A stretch of 54,472 nt of DNA from Dolichospermum sp. UHCC 0259 (GCF_009711935.1 NZ_VIKX01000118.1:1-54472), one strand, 5' to 3'. Shown: positions 34,929-45,745, counted from the first letter of the stretch. Notes: generated by a model not told the origin, from the letters alone. Program-made: numbers and translations.

Positions 34929-37553
34929 ATGTTGAATAAAACTGATATCAAACAAAGTGGTAATTCTCAAAATCAAGCATCTTTAATTTCTCCAGCTAAA
35001 GTTGTTGATAATAGAGGAAAAAGTTCCAGCTATCAGAGGTTTTTGTATGAGATGTTAGAATATTTGCGACAATTTAAATTGAGTACAAAATCTATAATAT
35101 TGTCTATAGCTATTGGTACTTTACCAGTTTTGGGAATTGGCGCGATCGCTTATATTTTCGGTAGTAAGTTAATTACAAAGCAAATTATTACATCCCAAGA
35201 AAATACAGCAATTAACTTAAGCAATAAAGTTAATAACTTTATTGGACAACGTTATGGAGATATTCAGATCCTATCTAGTATATCTTTTTCAAATCCGACG
35301 AAAGCTCCCAAAAAAGCAGGAGCAGAAAAATCTAGTAAAATATCCAAAGTTGATACCAGCACAATTAATATAGAAACAAAAGCCTCCTTAGATCGCTTAA
35401 TCAAAAATAGTAATGTTTATGATAGTGTAGCCATATTTGATCTTAATGGAAAAGTGATTATTCAATCATCAGGAGAATCTTTAAGTCCAGAAAAAAAACT
35501 CATCTATTTTCAAGAGGTAATTAAACAAAATACTCCTATTATTAGTCAACCAGAAATAGTTAAAAATATTGGCACAGTGATTTACATAGCTGCACCAATT
35601 AAGGATGCAGTGGAGGGCAATACTATTGGTATAGTCAGAACCCGTATGCCTATAAAGGCTTTAAAAAAAGTAATCAAAGGTTATATAGATGAGAATCATC
35701 AATATTATTTTTTAGATGCAACAGGAAAAATTTTAATTAGTTCTTATCAAGATGTATTAGGTGAAAAATTGATCAATATATATCCGAGTTTAACTAATGT
35801 GTTGAATGCAAAAAATATTGATACATTTACAGCCATTGCCAAAAATAATCAACAGCAGCAACTTATTAGTTATATACCATTTTCCCAAATATCAGGTTTA
35901 CCGGATATCAAGTGGCAATTAATCGTAGAAAAAGATACAGCGATCGCCTTTAAGCAACAAAGAGAATTTTTAACATTAACTGCTAGTACAACACCATTAA
36001 TCGCATTATTAATGACGTTGCTTGTAGCTTGGTTAAGTCAGAGAATTAATGCTAAGATTGCGAGTACATCTATTGCAAAAGCTGAGGAAATTCAAGAGCA
36101 AATAAATCTAAGTGTAGTCAACAAACAAGAAGATCAAGAAAGAGAAATTGAATGGCTAAAATTACTGCTAGAGGTAACTAGAAAAATTCGCCTAAACCTT
36201 CAGTCTGAAGCTATTTATCAAACAGCAATTTCTGAAGTTAGTCATATTCTCAAAACAGATAGAGTCATAGTTTATAAACTCCACCGAAAAACCCAAGCTG
36301 TCAAAGTAATTGCTGAATCGGTAATTGATGATTATCAAAAAATGCTCGGTGTATACAACAATGATTCCCACTGGCGAGAACTTGGCAAAAGTAATCAATT
36401 TGAGGCTATATCAGATATTGAACAAGAAGTAAATTTAACCAGTAGCTATATCGAATGGTTAAAGAAATTTTCTGTACAAAGTAGTTTAACAGCACCAATT
36501 TTAAGTCATGGGGAAATTAAAGGATTCTTGATTGCTCATCATTGTCATCATCCTCATGTTTGGCAAGTTGGAGAAATTAATTTTCTGACCCAAGTTGCTA
36601 CACAAGTCGGCTATGCTTTAGAACAATCTCATCTGCTAGTAGAGATCAGAAAATTGAAAGCTCATAGTCAAACAAATATTAATCAAGACTCTCTAGAACT
36701 CCAGAATTTTCAGGATAGTATTCAGCCAGTTGTCAACCAAATTCAACAAGCTGTTAGTGAAGTAAATATTTATTTAGAAAAATTCACCACAGAGGCAATT
36801 ATAGAACCTGAAAAAATGCACCAAAGCTTAGAAACTATTGAAAATATGACCATTGCTATTCAATCTATCGCTGATATAGCACAGCAAGCTGTCACCATTG
36901 TTAATGATGCTAACCATACAGCCACTAAAACTGGAGCAGAAATGGATTTAACATTGCAAAATATTTTCTGTGTCCAAGAAACAGTTGATGAAATAGCTAA
37001 AAAAGTGAGACGTTTAGGGGAATCTTCTCAACAAATTTCCCGTGTGGTTTCTATAATTAATCAAATTTCCATGCAAACTAATTTATTAGCAATTAATGCA
37101 GGAATTGAAGCTGCAAGAGCCGGAGAAGAGGGTCAAGGTTTTGCAGTGGTAGCTGAAGAAGTTGGCGAATTAGCCGCCAGAAGTGCCGCCGCTACTCAAG
37201 AAATTGAGGAAATAATTGTCAAAATCCAACGAGAAACAGGTGAAGTATTAAAAACAATGACAACGGGGACTAATCAAGTTACCCAAAGCAGCAATATTAT
37301 TGAAAATGCCAAACATAGTTTACAACAAATTGTTGATGTATCCCAGCAAATAGATACCTTAGTTCAATCAATTTTAACTTCTACTCAATCTCAAGTTCAA
37401 ACATCACAAATTGTTAGTCAAACTATTAAAGATATTACTCTGGCATCAGCACGTAATACTCATAATTCGCGTCAAGTTTCCCAATCTTTACAAAAAGCGG
37501 TAGATATTTCTCAAGAGTTAAAAGATACTATTGAGACTTTCCCACCTAATTGA
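34929..37553 (+). CDS. Methyl-accepting chemotaxis protein with extracytoplasmic sensor and GAF domain (PilJ/HmpD-like)
   Basis: A membrane chemoreceptor that signals to CheA. The start is the ATG at 34929, just after AGGAG at 34921-34925; an ATG at 34911 is also in frame. Layout: cytoplasmic N-terminus, TM1 ([24 protein letters not shown]), a Cache-like sensor of about 250 residues, TM2 ([13 protein letters not shown]), a GAF domain around residues 400-580, and a C-terminal signalling domain with the hairpin tip [23 protein letters not shown]. The tip sequence is standard for binding CheA and CheW. No methylation enzymes (CheR, CheB) are nearby. Confidence 0.92.
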   Translation: MLNKTDIKQSGNSQNQASLISPAKVVDNRGKSSSYQRFLYEMLEYLRQFKLSTKSIILSIAIGTLPVLGIGAIAYIFGSKLITKQIITSQENTAINLSNKVNNFIGQRYGDIQILSSISFSNPTKAPKKAGAEKSSKISKVDTSTINIETKASLDRLIKNSNVYDSVAIFDLNGKVIIQSSGESLSPEKKLIYFQEVIKQNTPIISQPEIVKNIGTVIYIAAPIKDAVEGNTIGIVRTRMPIKALKKVIKGYIDENHQYYFLDATGKILISSYQDVLGEKLINIYPSLTNVLNAKNIDTFTAIAKNNQQQQLISYIPFSQISGLPDIKWQLIVEKDTAIAFKQQREFLTLTASTTPLIALLMTLLVAWLSQRINAKIASTSIAKAEEIQEQINLSVVNKQEDQEREIEWLKLLLEVTRKIRLNLQSEAIYQTAISEVSHILKTDRVIVYKLHRKTQAVKVIAESVIDDYQKMLGVYNNDSHWRELGKSNQFEAISDIEQEVNLTSSYIEWLKKFSVQSSLTAPILSHGEIKGFLIAHHCHHPHVWQVGEINFLTQVATQVGYALEQSHLLVEIRKLKAHSQTNINQDSLELQNFQDSIQPVVNQIQQAVSEVNIYLEKFTTEAIIEPEKMHQSLETIENMTIAIQSIADIAQQAVTIVNDANHTATKTGAEMDLTLQNIFCVQETVDEIAKKVRRLGESSQQISRVVSIINQISMQTNLLAINAGIEAARAGEEGQGFAVVAEEVGELAARSAAATQEIEEIIVKIQRETGEVLKTMTTGTNQVTQSSNIIENAKHSLQQIVDVSQQIDTLVQSILTSTQSQVQTSQIVSQTIKDITLASARNTHNSRQVSQSLQKAVDISQELKDTIETFPPN

Positions 37554-37603
37554 TATTCTCATTTGTTCTGAATTAATAAATAATGACTAAGGACTAATGA
37601 CTA

Positions 37604-40498
37604 ATGACTAAAGATAAAGAATTGGAAATCCAGATGCAATTTCTGGAAGAAGCTACTGATTATCTCAATACTTTAGAAGGAGTATTACTGGAAATTGACA
37701 CCAGCAAACGTATTGAATTAGAACATATTAATGCTGCCATGCGAGCCGCCCATTCTATTAAAGGTGGAGCAGCAATGATGGGATTTCGCGTATTAAGTGA
37801 TTTAGCTCATAAATTAGAAGATGCTTTTAAAGTTTTAAAGACTCAAAAAGATTCCTTGGAACTTGATACTCATTTACAAAGTTTATTACTATCTAGTGTT
37901 GATTGGCTACGGCAAATTGTTGAGTTACTGGCAAAGGGTAATAATCTGGATCATAATTGGTTAAGAAAATTTTGTTATCCAGTTTTTGACGAGCTTTATG
38001 AGCGTTTAGGTGAACCGACTCCAGAAAATATTGCAACTTTGCTATCATCAGAAGATGATGCAGAAATTATCCCTTTATTATTTGAAACTGAAGTTGAAGA
38101 GTATTTACAACACCTAGAAGCTAGATTAAAAAATGCCAATAAATCGGGATTGAGAGCAGAATTAGTAATAATGGCAACCGAGTTAGGTGGGTTAGGAGAA
38201 ATGCTGCAATTAACGGCATTTACTCAACTATGTCAATCAGTTAGCCATTATTTAGAAATTAATCCTGATAGTTGTGTGGAAATCGCTGATTTAGCATTAA
38301 AAGCATGGCGACAATCTCAAACTTTAGTATTAAGTAATCAATTAGGTAATTTACCAAATAGAATTGATTTTGGTGAAGTTATTAATGATAATTCTTCTGA
38401 GATATCAAACCAGCAAGATTATTTATTAAATAAATCAATTATTTCTGACTTTCAATTATTAGAAAATGTCGAATTATCTCCAGAAAGTGTTGATAAAGTA
38501 TTAGCTTCAGACAATCTCCCCATAGATTATAAATATACTGAACGTAAAACTGATATTAATTCCCATCCTAAAGAAAGAGAAAACCAAGAAAATACAGTTA
38601 GAGTCCCTAGTAAACATTTAGAAAAAATTAATGATTTATTTGGAGAAGTTATTATTCAACGGAATGGGTTAAATGTGCAAATGGAAAGATTACGTAAATT
38701 GGTGCGTAATCTTAGTCAAAGAGTCCAAATTCTTGATCAAGAAAATCAAGAACTACGCACAGCTTACGCAAAAATAATCACTCATAATCATCTGCCGGAG
38801 GAATCACCTAATCATAGCAATCAAGAAGCAGAAAATAATTTTATAGAACAGGATAGCTATCAAAAATTGAATTTATTATCTCAAAATGTCATGGAAACTA
38901 TTGTCCAAGTTGCCGAAGTTACCAGTGATATTCAATTAAGTGTGGACGATACAGACCAAATAACACGAAAACTAAATAAAACTTCTAAACAATTACAAAG
39001 ACAATTAACCCAGGTGAGAATGCGTCCTTTTTCTGATTTAGTGGAACGTTTTCCTAGAGCTATTAGGGATTTAAATGTTGAGTATGGAAAAAATGTGCAG
39101 TTAAAAATTGAAGGTGGAAATACTTTAATTGAAAGAGGTATTTTGGAAGCTTTAAATGAGCCTTTAATGCACTTGTTACGCAATGCTTTTGATCATGGAA
39201 TTGAAGATCCTACTACTCGGAAAAATCAAGGCAAACCTGAACAAGGTTTAATTGAAATGAAAGCTGCCTATCACAGTAATCGCACAATTATTACTATTCG
39301 TGATGATGGACAAGGTATTTCTTTAGACAAAATTCGTCACCGGGCTTTAACAATGGGTTTGGATGATTCTTTATTAGCGATCGCTAGTGATGAAGAACTA
39401 CTATCATTGATTTTTGAACCAGGATTTAGTACCTCAGAACAAGTCACAGCTTTATCAGGTCGGGGCGTAGGTATGGATGTAGTGCGTAATAACTTAAAAT
39501 TAGCACGAGGAGATGTGAATGTTGACACCCAAGCTGGAGTGGGGACAAAATTTACCTTATCAGTACCATTTACCTTGTCAGTCGCGCGGGTTTTATTGGT
39601 TGAGAGCGATCGCTTAGTGTTAGCATTTTTTACAGACGTAATCGAGGAAATTTTCTTACTAGAACAAGAGCAAATCTTCTCCCAAAACGGGAAAGAATTT
39701 ATTAACTGGCAAAACAATCAATTACCATTACTGCGTCTCAATAGTTACTTTGACTTTAATTGCTCCCGCTACAATAACCTAGAATTAGAAACTCTGCCGA
39801 TCATTAATGCTACAAGTGTATTGATAGTCAAACATGATCATCAACAAGTCGCAGTTCAAGTAGAACGCTGCTGGGGTGAACAAGAAGTAGCTATTCGTCA
39901 AGTAGAAGGTAATATTCCCCTTCCCAGTGGTTTTGATAACTGTACAATTCTTGGTGATGGTCGAGTAGTTCCCCTCATTAATACCAATGATTTAGTATCG
40001 TGGATTACAACAGGTGAACGTCCCCACATCAGTAATAAATTACCAACAACAAGACTACAAACTGCATTCCTCAAACCGCCAAAAGTCCCCACCCTAAATC
40101 AACCTAGCCGCCAAAAAGGCATAATTTTGATCGTTGATGATTCCATTAACGTCCGCCGTTACCTGGCACTAACCTTGGAAAAAGGCGGGTATCAAGTCGA
40201 ACAGGCTAAAGATGGTCAAGAAGCTTTAGAAAAGCTAGAAAGTGGTTTGCAAGTCCAAGCGGTGATCTGTGATATTGAAATGCCACGTATTGACGGTTAT
40301 AGCTTTTTAGAGCGCATCAACAACAATACAGAGTTAAGAAATATTCCTGTCGCTATGTTAACATCCCGTAGTAGTAGTAAGCATCGTCAGTTAGCTATGC
40401 AATTAGGAGCAAAAGCTTATTTTTCTAAACCTTACAATGAGCAAGAATTATTACGAACATTAGAAGAAATAATTTTTCAGATTCCAGAAACAACATGA
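37604..40498 (+). CDS. CheA-type hybrid histidine kinase with C-terminal receiver (PilL/HmpE-like)
   Basis: The 964-residue protein has an N-terminal Hpt domain with phosphorylated H50 (RAAHSIKGGAAMMGF), a second Hpt-like helical region without the histidine motif (about 155-245), and a dimerisation and HATPase core (LMHLLRNAFDHGIEDP, TIRDDGQGISLDKIR, LSGRGVGMDVV). These are followed by a CheW-like P5 domain and a receiver domain from about residue 840. The receiver has DD in IILIVDDS, phosphoacceptor D890 (VICDIEMPRIDGY) and K942 (YFSKPY). It is the last gene of cheW-mcp-cheA. The fused receiver replaces a separate CheY. Confidence 0.93.
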   Translation: MTKDKELEIQMQFLEEATDYLNTLEGVLLEIDTSKRIELEHINAAMRAAHSIKGGAAMMGFRVLSDLAHKLEDAFKVLKTQKDSLELDTHLQSLLLSSVDWLRQIVELLAKGNNLDHNWLRKFCYPVFDELYERLGEPTPENIATLLSSEDDAEIIPLLFETEVEEYLQHLEARLKNANKSGLRAELVIMATELGGLGEMLQLTAFTQLCQSVSHYLEINPDSCVEIADLALKAWRQSQTLVLSNQLGNLPNRIDFGEVINDNSSEISNQQDYLLNKSIISDFQLLENVELSPESVDKVLASDNLPIDYKYTERKTDINSHPKERENQENTVRVPSKHLEKINDLFGEVIIQRNGLNVQMERLRKLVRNLSQRVQILDQENQELRTAYAKIITHNHLPEESPNHSNQEAENNFIEQDSYQKLNLLSQNVMETIVQVAEVTSDIQLSVDDTDQITRKLNKTSKQLQRQLTQVRMRPFSDLVERFPRAIRDLNVEYGKNVQLKIEGGNTLIERGILEALNEPLMHLLRNAFDHGIEDPTTRKNQGKPEQGLIEMKAAYHSNRTIITIRDDGQGISLDKIRHRALTMGLDDSLLAIASDEELLSLIFEPGFSTSEQVTALSGRGVGMDVVRNNLKLARGDVNVDTQAGVGTKFTLSVPFTLSVARVLLVESDRLVLAFFTDVIEEIFLLEQEQIFSQNGKEFINWQNNQLPLLRLNSYFDFNCSRYNNLELETLPIINATSVLIVKHDHQQVAVQVERCWGEQEVAIRQVEGNIPLPSGFDNCTILGDGRVVPLINTNDLVSWITTGERPHISNKLPTTRLQTAFLKPPKVPTLNQPSRQKGIILIVDDSINVRRYLALTLEKGGYQVEQAKDGQEALEKLESGLQVQAVICDIEMPRIDGYSFLERINNNTELRNIPVAMLTSRSSSKHRQLAMQLGAKAYFSKPYNEQELLRTLEEIIFQIPETT

Positions 40499-40502
40499 AT
40501 TA

Positions 40503-40527
40503 CAGCAGGAGTCAGGAGTCAGGAGTA
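40503..40527. repeat. Short STRR (AGGAGTC)n
   Basis: About three units of the GGAGTCA heptamer just after the cheA stop; same family as 21531-21674 and 51861-51969. Confidence 0.8.
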
Positions 40528-40625
40528 AAACTGGCTTTATGTATAGGTTTTAATTGAGATTTTGTACCTCCTAACTATGCAACCTGCTATAAAAATATAT
40601 AGAACACAATCAAACAATTTTAAAC

Positions 40626-41120
40626 TTGAACATTTTTGCTAATTTTACATCAATAATTCAGTCCACACGGAGCTTATGGCACTTTGGACAAACGGTACTG
40701 GGTATTATATTTCGCCACCCCATTACTGGCACAAGTATTATCCCCGTTTTACCTGACGGTCAAATTGTCCTGATTAGAAGAAAGGATGATGGTCGTTGGT
40801 CATTACCTGGTGGTATGGTGGATTGGGGAGAAGATGTTCCTCATGCAGTCCGTCGGGAATTGATAGAGGAAACAGGTTTGGAAGTAGTTAAAATTCGCCG
40901 TTTAGTGGGAGTTTACTCGTCCCCAGATCGTGATCCTCGGATTCATTCTATCTGCATTACTGTTGAAGTTGAAGTCCAAGGAGAAATGGCAATTAAAGAT
41001 ACCTTAGAAGTTATGGAAATTCAAGCTTTTCCTCCTAGTTCTTTGCCAAAACCAGATATGTCCCATGATCATTTCCGTCAGTTACAAGACTACTTAAATG
41101 GTTTAACAACACTTGCCTAA
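40626..41120 (+). CDS. Nudix hydrolase
   Basis: The 164-residue product has a complete Nudix box, GGMVDWGEDVPHAVRRE followed by LIEETGLE, which binds the metal for pyrophosphate hydrolysis. The start is uncertain: a TTG at 40626 is used because no ATG precedes the conserved core and the frame closes at 40590. The N-terminal helix (TRSLWHFGQTVLGIIFRHP) is partly hydrophobic. The substrate cannot be told from sequence; ADP-ribose or another nucleoside diphosphate derivative is likely. Confidence 0.88.
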   Translation: MNIFANFTSIIQSTRSLWHFGQTVLGIIFRHPITGTSIIPVLPDGQIVLIRRKDDGRWSLPGGMVDWGEDVPHAVRRELIEETGLEVVKIRRLVGVYSSPDRDPRIHSICITVEVEVQGEMAIKDTLEVMEIQAFPPSSLPKPDMSHDHFRQLQDYLNGLTTLA

Positions 41121-41188
41121 AAAGTAGAAAATTCAAAATTTTGGGTTTGTAAATTGCACAACTTAGACAAATAAATTAGTAAATTAAA

Positions 41189-41998
41189 ATGAATATTTTA
41201 TTTCGTAACTCCCGCATAAAACTTAGTCAAGGGGTATTATTTTGGCGTGAAGTTGGTACAGGAATACCCGTAGTTTTTCTACATGGTGCATGGAATGATG
41301 GTAGCGAATGGGTATCCACGATGGAATTATTAGCTGAAAAAATCCATTGCTTCTCACCGGATTTGTTAGGTTTTGGTGAATCAGCAAATCCTAAAATTCA
41401 CCATTCCATCAATTTACAAATCGAATGTTTAGCTGATTTTTTAAAAGCTTTAAAATTAGAAAAGGTCTATTTAGCTGGTAATTCTCTAGGAGGTTGGATT
41501 GCGGCTAGTTATGCTTTAAAATATCCAGAACAAATATCTGGCTTAATATTATTATCACCAGAGGGTGTTGCAGCGGAAGGGCAAAAAAAGGAATGGCAAA
41601 AAAAACGGCGGTTATTTTATTTTTCACCCTTGATTATTAAATTATTACGCTTAATTATGCCTTTTATTAAATTGATTGGTTGGGAAGAAAAAATTGCTAG
41701 AAATTTAGAATCAAGAAAAACATTGTTACAATCCTCAACAGCTTGTCAATTACTTTTTAATCGTAAGCGACCAGAAATAGAAGCAGAATTATTAGAAACC
41801 CGCTTACCGAAAATTAATGTTCCCTGTTTGATTTTACAAGGTAGTCAAGATACACAAACTGCTATATCCAAAAGTAATACTTATGCTCGATTAATTCCCG
41901 AAGTTCAGTTACATAATATTGCTCACGGAGAAAGTAATTTACCAGAAACTTGTACTGGTGTTGTCGCTGAAGCTATTTGGGATTTTATTAATAAGTAG
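41189..41998 (+). CDS. Alpha/beta hydrolase
   Basis: The 269-residue product has the full catalytic triad: nucleophile S99 in AGNSLGGW, acid D221 in QGSQDTQTA and H246 in NIAHGESN. The oxyanion region is FLHGAWNDGSEW. A hydrophobic cap with several lysines and arginines covers residues 130-180. The class includes esterases and C-C bond hydrolases; the substrate is unknown. The stop codon is adjacent to a GC-rich palindrome. Confidence 0.88.
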   Translation: MNILFRNSRIKLSQGVLFWREVGTGIPVVFLHGAWNDGSEWVSTMELLAEKIHCFSPDLLGFGESANPKIHHSINLQIECLADFLKALKLEKVYLAGNSLGGWIAASYALKYPEQISGLILLSPEGVAAEGQKKEWQKKRRLFYFSPLIIKLLRLIMPFIKLIGWEEKIARNLESRKTLLQSSTACQLLFNRKRPEIEAELLETRLPKINVPCLILQGSQDTQTAISKSNTYARLIPEVQLHNIAHGESNLPETCTGVVAEAIWDFINK

Positions 41999-42002
41999 GT
42001 AG

Positions 42003-42021
42003 GGGCGCGGGGCCCGCGCCC
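42003..42021. repeat. GC-rich palindrome, copy 2
   Basis: GGGCGCGGG-G-CCCGCGCCC, preceded by GTAG; it directly follows the hydrolase stop. Same family as 7841-7863 and 53673-53695, with different but still paired stem bases. A fragment of GGAGTCA repeat follows. Confidence 0.85.
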
Positions 42022-42088
42022 AGTCAGGAGTCAGGAGCAAGAAGGAAGAATTAGTAAGATTTTTAGAATAATTGAACGCAGATAAATA

Positions 42089-42883
42089 CTAAATTGACTC
42101 TAAATATCGGCGTAATTTACTACTAAACCAATCAATCACTGTGACTACTACTAATAGCACTAACATCATGGTTGTGGCTTTGGTATATTCAAAACCATCT
42201 ATATAGCTTTTTAATTGAAATCCTATTCCCCCAGCACCAACTACTCCTAAAACCGAAGCAGCACGAATATTATATTCAAACATCCACAGGGTATAACCTA
42301 ATCCTAATGGTAATATTTGTGGTAATATCCCATATTGAGCAATTTGTATTTTTGATGCACCAATTACCTGTAAAGACTCTAAGGAATGATAATCTACTGA
42401 TTCTATAGCTTGTTGATAAAATTTAGCAAGATAGCCAATAGTATATATTGATAATGCTAATGTTCCAGCGGGTGCACCCAAACCTGTAGCAGCTACAAAG
42501 ATTAAACCTAAGATAATTGAAGGTACGGAACGCACAGCATTTTGTAGTAAGTTGGCTATCCATCTTAACCATAAAGGGGCGATATTATTAGAACTGGCTA
42601 TGGCAATTGGTAAGGATAAAACTGCACCTATGGATGTTCCCCAGACAGACATCTGCACGGTTTCAATTAATCCTTTAATCGCAATGTCTAAAACTTGTAA
42701 ATTGGGAGGAAATAACCGAGCAATAAAATCTGTGATAAAAGGCCAGCTATCTTTTAATAATTGAAGATCAACTTTTAATCCTTGTAACGACCAAATATAA
42801 ATTCCTATCATTAATAGGAAGACAAGTGAAGGTATAAACCAAGGATAACGATGAAAAATTTGTAAACTAGAAAATTTTTTCAT
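42089..42883 (-). CDS. phnE: Phosphonate/phosphite ABC transporter permease
   Basis: The 264-residue inner-membrane permease has about six hydrophobic segments and the EAA-like loop ESLQVIGASKIQIAQYGILPQILP that contacts the ATPase. GAGGIGFQLKSYIDGF near the C-terminus is typical of PhnE. It is the third gene of phnD-phnC-phnE. A single permease of this size implies a homodimer. The substrate may be phosphonate, phosphite or hypophosphite. Confidence 0.93.
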   Translation of the reverse strand: MKKFSSLQIFHRYPWFIPSLVFLLMIGIYIWSLQGLKVDLQLLKDSWPFITDFIARLFPPNLQVLDIAIKGLIETVQMSVWGTSIGAVLSLPIAIASSNNIAPLWLRWIANLLQNAVRSVPSIILGLIFVAATGLGAPAGTLALSIYTIGYLAKFYQQAIESVDYHSLESLQVIGASKIQIAQYGILPQILPLGLGYTLWMFEYNIRAASVLGVVGAGGIGFQLKSYIDGFEYTKATTMMLVLLVVVTVIDWFSSKLRRYLESI

Positions 42884-42927
42884 TTTTTAACTTACTCCAT
42901 ATAATTTTAATTATTTTACTTAATAGG

Positions 42928-43692
42928 TTATGAAAATTGCTGTTGTAAATTTTCACATTTGCCATCGTAAACTACTTTTCCACTATCTAAAATTATCGCT
43001 CTTTGACCGTATTCTGTAGCTAGTGCTAAGTCATGTAAAATAGTAACTATAGTTAATCCTTGTTGATGCAATTCTGATAAAGTTGCCATGACTTGTTGTG
43101 AGGCTACCACATCTAAACCTGTGGTAGGTTCATCGGCTAAAAGTATTTGTGGAGACTGCATTAATGCTCTAGCGATCGCTACTTTTTGTTGTTGTCCACC
43201 ACTTAATCTACTAGTTTTTTGATATGCCTGTTCTTTCAAACCTAGTTGTGTTAATAATTCTAAGGCTAATGTGCGATCGCGCTGCGGAAATCCGAATAAA
43301 GTTTGCCCCGTCTTTCTTACCCCCAATCTGCCACATAAAACATTATCAATTGCTGATAATTGGCGAATTAAGCCCCCTCCCTGAAATAGCATTCCCACAT
43401 CTCGACGGATTTGCGGTAAGTTTTGATCACTTACGGACACACCATTAATTTTAATTTCCCCTTTAATCAAGGGAACTAACCCCACAAGTGATTTTAATAA
43501 TGTTGATTTACCTGCCCCATTCAATCCTAGCAATACTACAAATTCACCTTGATTAATTTGGCAATTAATATTATTTAAAATCGGCCGTTCTAAAGAAGCA
43601 ATATAATCTGTTTGCAAATGACAACATTCAATAAAATTCACGTTACTTTTAGATAAATGATAATTTGTAATTACTTCAGAGTTAAGAGTCAT
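42928..43692 (-). CDS. phnC: Phosphonate/phosphite ABC transporter ATPase
   Basis: The 254-residue product has Walker A LLGLNGAGKSTLLKS, the signature LSGGQQQKVAIARAL, Walker B ILLADEPTTGLD and the H-loop TILHDLALA. The LALELLTQLGLKEQA stretch fits the PhnC family. It lies 98 bp after phnD and 44 bp before phnE on the same strand. No C-P lyase genes are in the window, so the pathway beyond uptake is not seen. Confidence 0.94.
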   Translation of the reverse strand: MTLNSEVITNYHLSKSNVNFIECCHLQTDYIASLERPILNNINCQINQGEFVVLLGLNGAGKSTLLKSLVGLVPLIKGEIKINGVSVSDQNLPQIRRDVGMLFQGGGLIRQLSAIDNVLCGRLGVRKTGQTLFGFPQRDRTLALELLTQLGLKEQAYQKTSRLSGGQQQKVAIARALMQSPQILLADEPTTGLDVVASQQVMATLSELHQQGLTIVTILHDLALATEYGQRAIILDSGKVVYDGKCENLQQQFS

Positions 43693-43790
43693 AGCTATTT
43701 TGGTGGAAATTTCATCAAGAAATCATAATTTGTCAGAATTAAGAATTTTGTTGTCAATATTCCTAATTCTGAATGCTGACGTTTAAATTA

Positions 43791-44762
43791 TTATTCCATC
43801 CCCACATTTTTTAGGGCTTCCCGCACTGGTCGAAGATGACGATTATGATCAATCCTAACCAATTCTGTAGAATTATATAAACTGCTCAGTAATTGATTAT
43901 TTTCTGATTTATTTAACTTCAACAAAGCATTAATTAGCTTTTCTCTTGTAACAACTGGGACATCATCATCAATCGCAATACCATGAGCAGGAACACCAGA
44001 AATTTTATGTAATATTCTAACTTTATCTCTATTTTCAGCCGCCAAATAGGGAGGGAAAAGAGCGTATTCTGAGACTACAGCTACATCAGCTTGACCTCTA
44101 ACCACAGCATCTAAAGCTTTACTATAATTTCCCCCATAACTAATTTTACCAAAGAAGCTTTCCAAGCGATCGCGGTTAGGCACAAAACCTTGTTTTACTA
44201 ACTCACTCACTGGAAAAATAAACCCAGAACCAGATGTCGGAGAAGTAAAAGCCATAGTTTTGCCTCTGAGTTGTTCTAAAGTTGCTTTTGGAGAATTTTT
44301 ACTTTTTAATTGGCTGTTATTAGGAACAACAAAAATAGAATTATAAGTATATCTACCGGAGTAATTTTTGCGAACTTCAGCCAAATATAACCGAGAATTT
44401 GCTAATTGTTCTGCCTTTAGAGCCGGACGGCTACTTAAAAATGCTACATCAGCCCGATTTGCTCTTAAAGCTTCTACTGCGGCTGTCTCATCACCTATTT
44501 GCGCTTTAACGGGTATGCCTATCTCTTTGGATAAAAAAGCAGCTACATTATTAGCTTTATTTTGCAAGTCTGTAGAATCAGAGCGACTAGAAAAAACTAT
44601 AGTTAAAGGATTGATTCTCTGAGCAATTAGGCGTGGTGCTGGTTGATTTTTCAAAGGGTTAGCTATGGCTATTTGGTGAGAATCCAAACCGCTTAACACC
44701 ATTCCTGTCAAGGCTAAGAATCCGCTACTAACCGCCCAAAAGCTTTTTTTACTCACTACCAT
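43791..44762 (-). CDS. phnD: Phosphonate/phosphite-binding periplasmic protein
   Basis: The 323-residue product starts with a signal peptide (KKSFWAVSSGFLALTGMVLSG) and has the PhnD-type binding fold: NPLTIVFSSRSDS, VAFLSSRPALKAEQ, MAFTSPTSGSGFIFP and VVRGQADVAVVSEYALF. It is the first gene of phnD-phnC-phnE. Such operons are usually induced by phosphate starvation; I did not identify a Pho box with confidence. Confidence 0.93.
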   Translation of the reverse strand: MVVSKKSFWAVSSGFLALTGMVLSGLDSHQIAIANPLKNQPAPRLIAQRINPLTIVFSSRSDSTDLQNKANNVAAFLSKEIGIPVKAQIGDETAAVEALRANRADVAFLSSRPALKAEQLANSRLYLAEVRKNYSGRYTYNSIFVVPNNSQLKSKNSPKATLEQLRGKTMAFTSPTSGSGFIFPVSELVKQGFVPNRDRLESFFGKISYGGNYSKALDAVVRGQADVAVVSEYALFPPYLAAENRDKVRILHKISGVPAHGIAIDDDVPVVTREKLINALLKLNKSENNQLLSSLYNSTELVRIDHNRHLRPVREALKNVGME

Positions 44763-45050
44763 TTTTTTACTCCACTAAGAATTATTTTCAATATTTTTGC
44801 AAATTACTTGCAACTAATTTTATCAAAAACTTTAGACCTTTTAAGAATAAAAGTCAATAAGCAAAAAAAAATTGCTCAATTTATCCCTAGATAGAGCTTG
44901 TACTATCAGGTTTTTGTACTAATGTTGATTTAGTTTTTCATTTTGTATAAAAAAGTTTGTGCTTGCAAATACTCATTGAGGCATACAAATAAAATTAAGT
45001 ATTGACAAAATTCACTAAATATAAACCATGATTTTTAATAGAAAAGAATG
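44763..45050. other. Promoter region of phnD, no gene
   Basis: An AT-rich stretch without open frames or clear repeats; it should hold the phnD promoter. Confidence 0.5.
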
Positions 45051-45077
45051 AAAAGCCCCTTCATTAATCTGAAGGGG
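45051..45077 (-). terminator. Rho-independent terminator of the pentapeptide-repeat gene
   Basis: On the minus strand, CCCCTTCA-GATTAA-TGAAGGGG is followed by CTTTTC, 17 bp after the stop. Confidence 0.85.
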
Positions 45078-45093
45078 ATAACCACAGGAGTTT

Positions 45094-45591
45094 TTACCTA
45101 CATCCTAAAGATTGACGAGTATCTACACCTGTTTTAGAATTGACACCACTAGCCTTAGCACAGATTTTTTTTACCTGTACCATATCTAGAATTGCATTGG
45201 TAAAATCAGCACCAGTAACATTAACTTCATCAAAAGTAGAACGCAACATCATCGCATCTGTAAAAACTGCATCACTTAAATCGGCATCTTTGAATCTTGA
45301 TAAATAAGCAATTCCTTGACTAAAATCCACACCATGAAAATTTACAGCATCCAATAAAACACCGTTAAATACAGCACCACGTAAATCAGCGTCGCTAAAA
45401 TTAGTATTTTCTAATTTCACACTGGTAAACTCAATCCCAATTAAACTCTGTCCAGAAAAGTCTTTCCCCCCGACTCCCTTGTTTATAAGAGAATTAGTAA
45501 CACTAGAAGAGCTTGCTGCTTGCGCTGATAAGGGAAACACAAACAATACTAAAGCTAAAATCACACTAGCCAAAATTGAGCGATACTTCAT
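45094..45591 (-). CDS. Exported pentapeptide-repeat protein, probably lumenal
   Basis: The 165-residue product starts with a signal peptide ending at AQAA (residues 1-26). It then has about 16 pentapeptide units of the A(D/N)Lxx type, such as NTNFSDADLRGAVFNGVLL and DADLSDAVFTDAMMLRS, which form a right-handed beta-helix. Two cysteines near the C-terminus (KKICAKA and LGCR) may form a disulphide. Similar proteins occur in the thylakoid lumen of plants and cyanobacteria; the function is unknown. Confidence 0.85.
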   Translation of the reverse strand: MKYRSILASVILALVLFVFPLSAQAASSSSVTNSLINKGVGGKDFSGQSLIGIEFTSVKLENTNFSDADLRGAVFNGVLLDAVNFHGVDFSQGIAYLSRFKDADLSDAVFTDAMMLRSTFDEVNVTGADFTNAILDMVQVKKICAKASGVNSKTGVDTRQSLGCR

Positions 45592-45745
45592 AATTTTTGC
45601 TTAATAAATCTCAACAATTCCACCATTAATCATTAAACCGCAGGAAGGAGGCAGAAGTGATTTTCTGCTAAATTAACAACGATCTCGTAGGATAGATAAA
45701 TGTTGAGATGCGATCGCACGTAAACTTAAATATAAATAACTACCT

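Noticed and set aside
45592-45745. A possible glycine riboswitch ahead of gcvT
   Set aside because: The gap is short and lacks the conserved glycine-aptamer core; only a HIP1 octamer and weak inverted repeats are visible.
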